Part shown: piece after piece, positions 43,747 to 51,098 of the stretch
Numbering within the stretch: position 1 is the stretch's first letter
How the letters are laid out: every line of letters begins with the position of its first letter
Source: Atopobium sp.
GTDB taxonomy: Bacteria > Actinomycetota > Coriobacteriia > Coriobacteriales > Atopobiaceae
Reading direction: 5' to 3'
Assembly (NCBI GenBank): GCA_022732885.1
Contig: JAIJTS010000011.1
Span: forward strand, 1 to 61,181
DNA length: 61,181 nt
Notes under the pieces: model-generated
Seen by the model: only the letters and a program-made list of their open reading frames with translations
Told to the model about the DNA's origin: nothing
Databases searched by the model: none
Translations under genes and position numbers: made by a program

Positions 43747-43880
43747 TATTGACATTTTATTGCAGGAATGTAGAATTATATTAACAGCGCGTAGCATAGT
43801 AAGCAGTGCCCTTGTTGGAGATGACTCAGGTGCAATTCCTGGCCGTTGTTATTAGCCGCCTTAGGGCGGCTTTTTGTTTG
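43747..43880 (+). ncRNA. Candidate small RNA or attenuated leader upstream of flavodoxin
   Basis: A near-consensus promoter (TTGACA at about 43749, TAGAAT 16 bp later) is followed about 100 bp downstream by a clean terminator, AGCCGCC-ttag-GGCGGCT plus T5 (43854-43876). Between them lies CAGG-tgcaatt-CCTG and no open frame with a ribosome-binding site. The terminator stands 68 bp before the flavodoxin ATG, so the piece is either an sRNA or a terminating leader. It matches no riboswitch class I can recognise. Confidence 0.4.
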
Positions 43881-43943
43881 ACGTGGTTTTTGACGTAATG
43901 CTGCAACGGCACGTTCTTTTCGACTGGTAGTGGAGATCCTTAC

Positions 43944-44429
43944 ATGAAGTCTTTGATTGTGTACTATTCGTATTCCGGCATCACAAGAAGGCTTGCGGAG
44001 GATATTGCGCTGATTATCGATGCCGAGTTGCTGGAGCTTAAGCCTCAAGAGCCCTATTCTTTCTCGTATAACACGGCGGTAAAAGAGGTTAGGGATCAAA
44101 TAGAAAAAGGCGTCTGTCCTGCGCTTATGCAATTCGATATAAACGTTGCTGACTTTGATACTGTCTTTATAGGATCTCCCAATTGGCTTAAAACATTTGC
44201 TCCTCCGGTGCTTTCGTTCTTGCGGGCAACGGACTTGAGCGGCAAAACAGTCATTCCGTTCTGCACGCACGGCGGCGGAGGATTTGGCAACATGATTGAG
44301 GAGTACCAGAAGGAATGTGGTGCTTCTCGTGTGATACCAGGATTGGCGGTAAAAGGTACGTATACTTTTAGTGAAGTGCAAAAATGGCTGGATTCGATAG
44401 GGTTGAGTGATGCAAGCTCTTCTAGGTGA
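43944..44429 (+). CDS. Flavodoxin
   Basis: The 161-residue product starts with the FMN phosphate-binding loop YYSYSGITRRLAEDI (residues 7-21), has IGSPNWLKTFAPPVLSFL and the ring-binding loop THGGGGFGNMIEEYQKEC. This is the flavodoxin_4 type found in anaerobes, acting as a soluble electron carrier or as a flavin-dependent reductase. GGAGATCC precedes the ATG. The stop is TGA. The upstream leader terminator suggests conditional expression. Confidence 0.88.
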   Translation: MKSLIVYYSYSGITRRLAEDIALIIDAELLELKPQEPYSFSYNTAVKEVRDQIEKGVCPALMQFDINVADFDTVFIGSPNWLKTFAPPVLSFLRATDLSGKTVIPFCTHGGGGFGNMIEEYQKECGASRVIPGLAVKGTYTFSEVQKWLDSIGLSDASSSR

Positions 44430-44565
44430 AGACGAGAAAAGAATGGTCGCAGTTATTGTGGCTCTATAAAACGGGTGGCGTGTCCTCCCTCTATGCAGAG
44501 CGAAACTGCGCCACCAGTTGTTTGTAATATATCACATTTTTTCTTGGATAAAAGTACTTTACACA

Positions 44566-44596
44566 GGCGTCTTTCTTGGTAAGACGTCTTTTTTAT
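44566..44596 (+). terminator. Terminator-like hairpin after flavodoxin
   Basis: GGCGTCTT pairs with AAGACGTC (one G-U) around TCTTGGT, followed by T6. Confidence 0.75.
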
Positions 44597-44622
44597 TTAT
44601 GCAGGTAGATTGCTACATTACA

Positions 44623-44690
44623 AAATATGCGAAAATCGCATATTTATGAGTTGACGTGCAGTTTTATAAATATTCTAAAATCGCATATTT
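44623..44690. promoter_or_regulatory. Orphan operator pair around a -35 like box
   Basis: AAATATGCGA-aaa-TCGCATATTT is a perfect 10-3-10 palindrome (44623-44645). A half-degenerate second copy ends in the same TCGCATATTT (44668-44690). TTGACG (44651-44656) lies between. This is the layout of a repressor-controlled promoter, but the only gene downstream on the plus strand would be antisense to the esterase gene. Confidence 0.45.
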
Positions 44691-44822
44691 TTGGTTTTAG
44701 CTGGGCTTTAAGAAGAAATAAGGATTCGAGCTGATTGGTCAAAACTTTCTGTAAGACACATCAGCCTTGTTATCATTTTTTAATGGAAAATAGGTCTTTT
44801 GGACATGGACAATCTAAAGGAT

Positions 44823-45677
44823 CTAATCCTGTGTAACCAGCCAATTTAGGGCTTTTTGTATTCTTCCCTCAACGTTTTGAAAATGGTTTCCGCGGTTTAG
44901 TTCAAACGTAGAAGTGATTCCCGCATCTCTGAGTTTAGCGGCAAGAAGTTCGGCGTTTTCTCGTACGTGCATTATTTGCGGGTTGGGGGTCCGTGCTTCT
45001 CGGTCACCCAGAGAAAGATAGGCGTGTGTGAGACTGACCGCCCCTCCTCCAAGCTGCTGGTCAACGTAGTCCAGAAGACCGGGGAACCAGAATGATCCCG
45101 AGACTGCTCCGATGCGCTGGAAGGTTGCGGCAGGGGTGCTGAACTGCGGTGTGGTAGGGGTGTCGTGCTGGCAGCCGCATGCTACCTGTGGTGGCACGCC
45201 GGCCTGGGCCACGCCGGCCCACAGACTGAACAGACCTGCGAGCGAGTACCCTATAAGCACCCTATATGCCGGCAGCTCTTTGAGGTCAGACTCTGCCCAT
45301 GGGATAACCCGATTGATAAGGACATCAAGTGTCTTCTGAGCGCCGTTTCCAAAGTTAGGCCCCTTGGCAAAAACTCGCGGCGCGCACCAGGGCGAGAAGT
45401 TCTCTTCCCACAGGTCAACACCTATGCGCACGAGGCTGACGCCTGTAGGTACCTGAACGGGGGAGTGGTCGGCCACGTTACCCAAAAGGTAGACAACGGG
45501 AGCTCCAGCTACAGAAGACATCTGCGTGTGGATAGAAAGTTCGGAGATGATCGTTTTTCTCGCCATGGGGTTGGTGGGATGCGAGGCTACGGCGTTGTTG
45601 GAGCGTGCGTCTGCGTTGAAGTCGTTGGGGCATGCGTCTGCGTTGACGTTGAGGTGCGTGGTTGGCGTGGCGCTCAT
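44823..45677 (-). CDS. Alpha/beta-hydrolase, Fes/IroE-like esterase
   Basis: From ATG 45677 the product has 284 residues. It has the nucleophile elbow GYSLAGLFSLWAG, an acid segment LSLGDREARTPNP and a C-terminal catalytic His in LNRGNHFQNVEGR, as in enterobactin-esterase-like hydrolases. No signal peptide is seen. A longer frame to 45839 exists but reads through the end of the antiporter gene in another phase. ATG 45677 lies 1 bp after the antiporter stop, with GGGCGAG upstream. A similar, truncated gene is at the right edge of the window. Confidence 0.8.
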   Translation of the reverse strand: MSATPTTHLNVNADACPNDFNADARSNNAVASHPTNPMARKTIISELSIHTQMSSVAGAPVVYLLGNVADHSPVQVPTGVSLVRIGVDLWEENFSPWCAPRVFAKGPNFGNGAQKTLDVLINRVIPWAESDLKELPAYRVLIGYSLAGLFSLWAGVAQAGVPPQVACGCQHDTPTTPQFSTPAATFQRIGAVSGSFWFPGLLDYVDQQLGGGAVSLTHAYLSLGDREARTPNPQIMHVRENAELLAAKLRDAGITSTFELNRGNHFQNVEGRIQKALNWLVTQD

Positions 45678-45678
45678 G

Positions 45679-47964
45679 CTACTCGCCCAGAGCCATTTGC
45701 AGGTAGTAGACGTTTTCGCGCAGGTGAGCGGCAACTTTGCGGTCGATGATGCCCTCGAACTGCAGACGAGAAATCTGGTCCAGCTCAATGCGAAGCGCGT
45801 TTTCTGCCACGTCATCGGCGTATTTGCGAGCGTTGGCAATCTGCTGCCTAAAGTGAGGAGACATCTTGTGTGAGCTCAGGTTGTAAGGCAGCAGGTAGGA
45901 GGCTTGCGTGGTGCTGGAGCCGTGCTCGTCGTTGATGTTAATGCGACTCCAAATGGACTCGATTGCCGACTCGTGGTCAATCATCAGATTGGATGCGATG
46001 ACTGCCAGCTCTTCATCGTTGCCGGTGGCAATATGCTCCAGGTCGTCGAGTTCCGCGTACTCCATTTCAAGCGCATAAAGACATGCCTGATAGTAAGACT
46101 GATCAGCGTCTTCTAGGTGCCTGATTCCGTCATCGATGATGCGCTGTGCTGCAAGTTTAAGCTCGTGGAGCGCAACGGTAATTTTTGAGCGGTGGTTTGT
46201 CTTTGCGGCAATATTTGCAACAGACCCGTGGTAGCCTACTGACCTGCGAATTGAGGTAATATCGTCAACAATTTGGCCCCACGGAATGGGGTTCTTGGTC
46301 TTAATGTGACGCTCACGAAGTTCCTCAAGGCGTTTCTGCTGAATTTCTGCTTCGTGAAGTACCAGATCTTGTATCAGCTTGCCCGAGTCAGGAGCGGTAA
46401 TGCGAGCAGCAAATAAGCGGTTGGTATAGCGCGTAATAGTCAAACGAAGCGCAGGTAGATACTTTGATACGGCATTTTCTGACTGCAGCATGCTTCTGAG
46501 TTCGGCAAGAGTGGCTTCAAGAACTGCAATCTCTCCCTTATGAAGACGTTCGGGCAGGTCAGAGTCTGCTTCAGGGGATTTAGATAGCACAGGTAACAAG
46601 TTGTCTGCCAAAAGCAACGTGGCGAGAATAACACCGGCGGCAATGGTAATGAGCAGCTCCCTCTGGGGGAATGTTGCTCCAGACTGAGTTACCAGCGGCA
46701 AGGTAAAAATGATCGACAACGTTACCGCACCTTTTGCACCTGCAATAGTGGTAACCAGCACGTTCTTGATCAGTTCAGCAGATGTGATAGAGATGGGCTT
46801 TGAAGCACACGAGGCTTTGTGCTGGCCATGTTGCTGCTCAGAGTTTTGTTCCGCTGCCAATTCAGTAAGCTGCTCGTTGGTCTTCTCGCCGTCTTTGTCT
46901 TTAGAGTCACTAGCATCATCTTTGCCGGTACAGAGGTGACCACCCTTGTGGAGCTTGTGAGTTTCTAGTGCGTAAAGCCACGTAAAGCGAACGGCGTGTA
47001 TGAACAGGGTAATTACCACAACAATGCCCAAGATTTCTAGGATGTTCAGACCGCCGTTGGTGCCAGGAAGCACAGCAAGAGGCAGCTCCATTCCCAGGAA
47101 TACAAAAAGCGTACCGTTGATAAGGAAGCTAATGACCTTCCAAGTAGAATCCGAGACTAGTTTTTGCCTGGCAAACAACGCTTTATTGTTTTGCCTACGA
47201 GGAAGTGCAATCACTAATCCTGCTGCTACAACAGCCAAAACACCAGAAACGTGAAAGGTTTCGGCAAGAAGATAGACAAGGAACGGCGTGAGTACCTCAT
47301 AGAGGACATTTGCAATGGTGTCTTCGTAGCCCAGCCTGCTCAGCATTGCGTTAATGGCAGAGAAGGCAAAGCCGGTGATAACTCCCATGGCAATACCGCC
47401 CACAAAAAGCAGAGCAAACGATCCTGCTGCATCTACAAGCGAGAACATTCCTGTTACGGCTGCCGCAACGGAAAACTGAAACGCAACAACACCAGATGCG
47501 TCGTTAATCAGAGATTCTCCAGAGAGAAGCGTCTGCTGGCGATGGGTCAGGTTAATGCTGGATTTAAGTGCAGTAACAGTGGCGGCATCTGTTGGTCCAA
47601 GCGCTGAAGCAAGTGCAAAAGCTGCGGCAAGAGGAATTGAAGGAATCAAAAGGTGGAGGATATAGCCAACTGACAGAACGCTGACAACTACCAGCGCAAT
47701 TGCCAGCGACAAAATGCTGTTGAGGTTAAGGAGAAGTGCTCGAATGTTGGTTTCTCTTGTCTCGTTGAACAGGAGCGGAGCAATAAAGACCAGCATGAAG
47801 AGCTCGGATTCCAGGTGCACCTCTTGGACGTTAGGTAAAATCAGTGCTACCAAAAGACCTATGACCACTTGGATAACGGGGATAGAAACGTTGACAAATT
47901 TGTCAATAACCGAGGAAGCCACAACGCAGGTCAAAACGATGAGTACAAACTGAAATGTCTCCAA
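45679..47964 (-). CDS. Na+/H+ antiporter, CPA1 family (NhaP type)
   Basis: The 761-residue protein has about 12 transmembrane helices in residues 1-460, with a large charged cytoplasmic insertion near residues 345-390 (ASDSKDKDGEKTNEQLTEL). CPA1 motifs are visible: LGPTDAATVTALKSS, LLSGESLINDASGVV (ion-binding region) and GAKGAVTLSIIFTLP. A long C-terminal cytoplasmic domain (about 480-761) is helical and probably regulatory. It expels Na+ in exchange for H+. TTG 47964 has AGAAAGGAAG upstream. The next gene on the strand is the esterase, 1 bp away. Confidence 0.9.
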   Translation of the reverse strand: METFQFVLIVLTCVVASSVIDKFVNVSIPVIQVVIGLLVALILPNVQEVHLESELFMLVFIAPLLFNETRETNIRALLLNLNSILSLAIALVVVSVLSVGYILHLLIPSIPLAAAFALASALGPTDAATVTALKSSINLTHRQQTLLSGESLINDASGVVAFQFSVAAAVTGMFSLVDAAGSFALLFVGGIAMGVITGFAFSAINAMLSRLGYEDTIANVLYEVLTPFLVYLLAETFHVSGVLAVVAAGLVIALPRRQNNKALFARQKLVSDSTWKVISFLINGTLFVFLGMELPLAVLPGTNGGLNILEILGIVVVITLFIHAVRFTWLYALETHKLHKGGHLCTGKDDASDSKDKDGEKTNEQLTELAAEQNSEQQHGQHKASCASKPISITSAELIKNVLVTTIAGAKGAVTLSIIFTLPLVTQSGATFPQRELLITIAAGVILATLLLADNLLPVLSKSPEADSDLPERLHKGEIAVLEATLAELRSMLQSENAVSKYLPALRLTITRYTNRLFAARITAPDSGKLIQDLVLHEAEIQQKRLEELRERHIKTKNPIPWGQIVDDITSIRRSVGYHGSVANIAAKTNHRSKITVALHELKLAAQRIIDDGIRHLEDADQSYYQACLYALEMEYAELDDLEHIATGNDEELAVIASNLMIDHESAIESIWSRININDEHGSSTTQASYLLPYNLSSHKMSPHFRQQIANARKYADDVAENALRIELDQISRLQFEGIIDRKVAAHLRENVYYLQMALGE

Positions 47965-48692
47965 CGGGCTTCCTTTCTGGTCTTAGATGCTAGCGGCGCG
48001 GCGGGTTCGCGGCAGCCGCGAGCCAACGTGGCTTCTCGTGACATAACGCTTCTTTTGAGTATATATGGTTTTGCTATCACCATTTAATTCTGCGCGGAGA
48101 GCATATAATTTCTGCAATGATGTGTAGTGAAATAAATTTTTGAATTACTTAAGCGCAAAAAAATCTTTAAATAGTAAAAGAATTGATAACTGGGCAAAGG
48201 TTAAGCAAAAGTTACAAAAAAGATAATCGACCAGTACTGAACAATAAGGCGTAGGTACATACCATTTGACGCTGGTTTTATACAACCTAAAAGAAGACAG
48301 TTGTTCTTTTGATTCGGTGAACGGTTACCGTTCGCCGATAAGCGTTAATTTTCATCAATGAAGGTTAGACACACGCTATGTTAGCGTACACATTGTTTAC
48401 GTGTATAAATACTAGATAAATTCAGAGGGCGTTTCTTTCTCATCTGCAATTCATGAAAGTCTGCTCAACCTTTCACGGATTTTCTCTAGCATTAGCAAAA
48501 TTTAGCCTTGAAAATATATTTTGCAAGTGGTTGCAAAAGTCCGTTAGAGCGCGGGTGTTTACAAGTGCTTGTAAAGGTTTGCGAACTATCGCAAAACGTC
48601 TAATAGCCTCGTCAGTGCCACGTAAAAGGCGTGCTCCTCCACGAGGTAGGTTCGTGTTTCATTGCAAGAAACACAGATTTTAGGAGGGTTTT
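47965..48692. other. 728-bp divergent control region between antiporter and alcohol dehydrogenase
   Basis: No gene is supported; a 76-codon frame at 48453 lacks a ribosome-binding site. From left to right it holds a G+C-rich inverted segment (47990-48030), an inverted pair of ACCGTTC half-sites (GGTGAACGGT-t-ACCGTTCGCC, about 48315-48335), an extended -10 (TGTATAAAT, 48402-48410), and then the palindrome cluster 48519-48595. Confidence 0.55.
48492..48595 (+). promoter_or_regulatory. Probable adh promoter with three palindromic operators
   Basis: TTAGCA (48492-48497) and TATATT (48515-48520) with a 17-bp spacer make a plausible promoter. Three perfect palindromes with 4-bp centres follow: TTTTGCAA-GTGG-TTGCAAAA (48519-48538), TTTACAA-GTGC-TTGTAAA (48558-48575) and TTTGCGA-ACTA-TCGCAAA (48578-48595). 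They fit one consensus, TTTRCRA-N4-TYGYAAA, with both arms changing together. The first overlaps the transcription start. The 7-4-7 layout recalls Rex sites but the half-site differs. Confidence 0.65.
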
Positions 48693-49751
48693 ATGAAGGG
48701 TTATGCAATGCTCAAGATCGGCGAGTCCGGCTGGATTGAGAAGGAGACACCAAAGTGTGGTCCTCTGGACGCAATCTGCAAGCCACTTGCGGTCGCAATC
48801 TGTACATCTGACATTCACACTCTGTGGGAGGGCGCAATCGGCGACCGTCACAACATGATTCTTGGTCATGAGTGCTCCGCAGAGGTTGTTGAGGTTGGCG
48901 AGTGCGTCAAGGACTTCAAGCCTGGCGATCGCGTCCTCGTTCCTGCAATTACTCCAGACTGGAACTCCCTTGAGGCTCAGGCTGGCTACTCCATGCACTC
49001 CGGTGGCATGCTTGCTGGCTGGAAGTTCTCCAACTTCAAGGACGGCGTCTTCTCCGAGTACTTCCACGTAAACGACGCTGACGGTAACCTTGCTCACATG
49101 CCAGAGGGCATGGATCCAGCAGACGCCTGTATCCTTTCCGACATGGTTCCAACCGGCTTCCACGCAGTTGAGCTGGCTGGCGTTGAGTTTGGCGACACCG
49201 TCCTGGTCATTGGTATTGGACCTGTCGGCCTCATGTCCGTTGCTGGTGCTGCACTTCACGGTGCTTCTCGCATTATTGCTGTTGGTACCCGTCCAGTCTG
49301 CGTTGAGGCAGCTAAGGGCTACGGCGCAACCGACTTCATCTCCTACAAGGAAGGTCCAATCTGGGAGCAGGTCATGGAGCTCACCGGCGGCAAGGGCGTT
49401 GACCGCGTCTGCGTTGCCGGCGGTGGCTGCGAGACCTTTGTGGATGCTGTCAAGGCTCTTAAGCCAGGCGGAAAGATTGGTAACGTCAATTACCTTGGCT
49501 CCGGCGACTACGTCGAGATTCCTCGCGTCGAGTGGGGCGTTGGTATGGGTCACAAGGACATCCGTGGCGGCCTCATGCCTGGCGGCCGTCTGCGCATGGA
49601 GAAGCTCTCCAGCCTTGTCACTTCTGGTCGTCTTGACCTTCATCCAGAGGTTACTCACCTTTATCATGGTTGGGATCACCTCGAGGAGGCTCTCTTCACC
49701 ATGCGTGATAAGCCAGCTGAGCTCATTAAGCCAGTTGTTGTTATCGACTAG
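48693..49751 (+). CDS. adh: NADP-dependent secondary alcohol (isopropanol) dehydrogenase, zinc type
   Basis: The 352-residue product follows the Thermoanaerobacter brockii / Clostridium beijerinckii secondary alcohol dehydrogenases almost position by position (MKGYAMLKIGESGWIEKE). The catalytic zinc ligands C37, H59 and D150 are at the same numbers. The Rossmann loop GIGPVGLM and the NADP-type VGTRPVCVEAA segment suggest NADP(H). It interconverts ketones or aldehydes and alcohols, regenerating NADP+ in fermentation. TAGGAGGG precedes the ATG. Codon use is strongly biased (CTC, GTC, TCC), like xfp, which suggests high expression. It is a single gene with its own terminator. Confidence 0.95.
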   Translation: MKGYAMLKIGESGWIEKETPKCGPLDAICKPLAVAICTSDIHTLWEGAIGDRHNMILGHECSAEVVEVGECVKDFKPGDRVLVPAITPDWNSLEAQAGYSMHSGGMLAGWKFSNFKDGVFSEYFHVNDADGNLAHMPEGMDPADACILSDMVPTGFHAVELAGVEFGDTVLVIGIGPVGLMSVAGAALHGASRIIAVGTRPVCVEAAKGYGATDFISYKEGPIWEQVMELTGGKGVDRVCVAGGGCETFVDAVKALKPGGKIGNVNYLGSGDYVEIPRVEWGVGMGHKDIRGGLMPGGRLRMEKLSSLVTSGRLDLHPEVTHLYHGWDHLEEALFTMRDKPAELIKPVVVID

Positions 49752-49784
49752 GTAACCAATTAGGTAGCGTTATTTAGTACGTTT

Positions 49785-49820
49785 AAGCTGGCGAGAAGTT
49801 CGGTTTTCTCGCCAGCTTTT
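49785..49820 (+). terminator. adh terminator built from two inverted GGCGAGAA motifs
   Basis: AAGCTGGCGAGAA pairs perfectly with TTCTCGCCAGCTT around an 8-nt loop, followed by T5. The stem is exactly two CTGGCGAGAA motifs in inverted orientation. Confidence 0.93.
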
Positions 49821-49919
49821 TGCGTTGGTGGGCGCCAAACGCGCCGACAGAATCGATGAAACGTGCTGGTAGGACCCCCAAAGCATTGCACCAACGGAGT
49901 TTAGGAAGCGGTTGTATTC

Positions 49920-51041
49920 ATGAAAATTCTTGTTGTATCAGGTTTTCTTGGAGCTGGTAAAACTACCTTCATTCAGGAGCTTGTGCGCCGGACTGGGCGT
50001 GATTTTGCCATCTACGAAAATGAATATGGCCAGGCAGACATTGATGCACGCCGCCTCAGACAAGACTCTGACCTTAAGGTTTGGGAGTCTACCGAGAACT
50101 GCATTTGTTGTTCGGGCAAGCAGGATTTTGCGACGTCGGTGCTGACCATTTCAAACACCATTGACCCCGAGTATTTAATTGTTGAACCAACCGGCGTGGC
50201 TAAGCTGCAGAGCATTCTTGATAACGTGAATCAGGTGGCTTGGGAGCGCATTAGTTTGCTGGCGCCAGTTACCGTGGTTGATGCTGTCTCGTGGCAGAGC
50301 CAGCAGGCTGATTTTCCAGAGATTTTTGACGACCAGTTGAGTGCGGCTGCAAGTGTTGTCGTTTCTAAGCTTGCACCAGGTACTGAGGATTCCGCAGAAC
50401 CTATCAGGCAGCTTATGGCAGAGATGAATCCGCAGGCAGAGGTTATTGCAGAGTCTTCGTATGCTGATATTCCCGATGAGTGGTGGAATTCTCTTCTGAC
50501 TCGATTGCTTGACGGCTCTGTTATGACAAACGGAACTGGCGAGAAGGACGAGGGTCCTGACTTGGAGACTATGGCGCTTACTCATGCTGAGCTTCCAAGT
50601 CCAACGCACTTGATTTGGCTTTTGGATGCAGCATCGGCTGGCGTTTTTGGCAAGCTTGCTCGTGCAAAGGGTACGTTGCCATGCGGTAATCAGTGGGTCA
50701 AGTTTGACCTGGTAGAGCGTGCATGGGCTATTACAGGTGATGAGCCTCAGGAAGAGTCTAGGTGTGTGTTCATTGGCCGTGATCTGCTGCGCCATGGACT
50801 TCGTGAGGTGTTTGTTCCAGCATTCTGGCATGAGCAGTCAGACCTGGCTGACAAGCATGATCACTCGCATTGCGATCACGAACATGGCCACTGTGAGCAC
50901 GAGCACGAGGGCCACGAGCACGAGCACGAGGGCCACGAGCACGCGCACGAGCACGAGCACCACGCGCACGAGCACGAGCACCACGAGCACGAGCACCACG
51001 AGCACGGCGAGCACGAGCACCACGCGCACGGCGAACACTGA
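49920..51041 (+). CDS. CobW/COG0523 G3E-family GTPase with a 60-residue histidine-rich tail
   Basis: COG0523 proteins are GTP-dependent metallochaperones, several for zinc. The 373-residue product has P-loop GFLGAGKTTF (8-17), the metal-binding CICC motif (C61, C63, C64) and VEPTGVAKL, then a CobW C-terminal domain (about 225-300). From about residue 313 to the end it is mostly His, Glu and Ala (HEHEGHEHEHEGHEHAHEH and similar). The underlying DNA is a CACGAG-type microsatellite, so tail length probably varies between strains. It follows adh but is separately terminated. The metal is not proven; zinc or nickel storage is likely. Confidence 0.9.
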   Translation: MKILVVSGFLGAGKTTFIQELVRRTGRDFAIYENEYGQADIDARRLRQDSDLKVWESTENCICCSGKQDFATSVLTISNTIDPEYLIVEPTGVAKLQSILDNVNQVAWERISLLAPVTVVDAVSWQSQQADFPEIFDDQLSAAASVVVSKLAPGTEDSAEPIRQLMAEMNPQAEVIAESSYADIPDEWWNSLLTRLLDGSVMTNGTGEKDEGPDLETMALTHAELPSPTHLIWLLDAASAGVFGKLARAKGTLPCGNQWVKFDLVERAWAITGDEPQEESRCVFIGRDLLRHGLREVFVPAFWHEQSDLADKHDHSHCDHEHGHCEHEHEGHEHEHEGHEHAHEHEHHAHEHEHHEHEHHEHGEHEHHAHGEH

Positions 51042-51068
51042 GCTGCGAACGTGTAAAACTTGCAACTA

Positions 51069-51097
51069 AAAAGAGCCTCCGACGTGGAGGCTCTTTT
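51069..51097. terminator. Bidirectional terminator between cobW-like gene and UPF0210 gene
   Basis: AAAAGAGCCTCC / GGAGGCTCTTTT stem with a GACGT loop; T-rich on both strands, suited to the convergent genes. Confidence 0.92.
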
Positions 51098-51098
51098 G

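Larger units (their letters stand above)
43394..43943. other. 550-bp hairpin-rich non-coding region
   Basis: No convincing gene is present. It holds a perfect palindrome (43419-43450), a weak hairpin with T5 (43534-43560), a 12-bp stem AAAGATACCCGC/GCGGGTATCTTT (43602-43650), three related GCGCAGTG-type repeats (43494, 43561, 43658), a promoter-like pair (43747-43774) and a terminator (43854-43876), just upstream of the flavodoxin gene. Confidence 0.6.
44430..44822. other. Intergenic region with terminator and orphan palindromes
   Basis: No gene is apparent between the flavodoxin and the convergent esterase. It contains a terminator (44566-44596) and two related palindromic sites around a TTGACG box (44623-44690). 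Confidence 0.5.

Noticed and set aside
43747..43880. Known riboswitch (FMN, THF, fluoride, guanidine, ZTP) before the flavodoxin gene
   Set aside because: None of the conserved cores I know for these classes can be found; only a promoter, small hairpin and terminator are visible.
45678..45839. N-terminal extension of the esterase into the antiporter gene
   Set aside because: The extension is out of phase with, and wholly inside, the conserved antiporter end; ATG 45677 fits coupling.
48453..48683. 76-codon frame upstream of adh
   Set aside because: No ribosome-binding site, basic non-family product, and it overlaps the three operator palindromes.
50838..51065. Val/Leu-rich minus-strand frame opposite the His tail
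   Set aside because: It is the antisense reading of the GAGCAC microsatellite.
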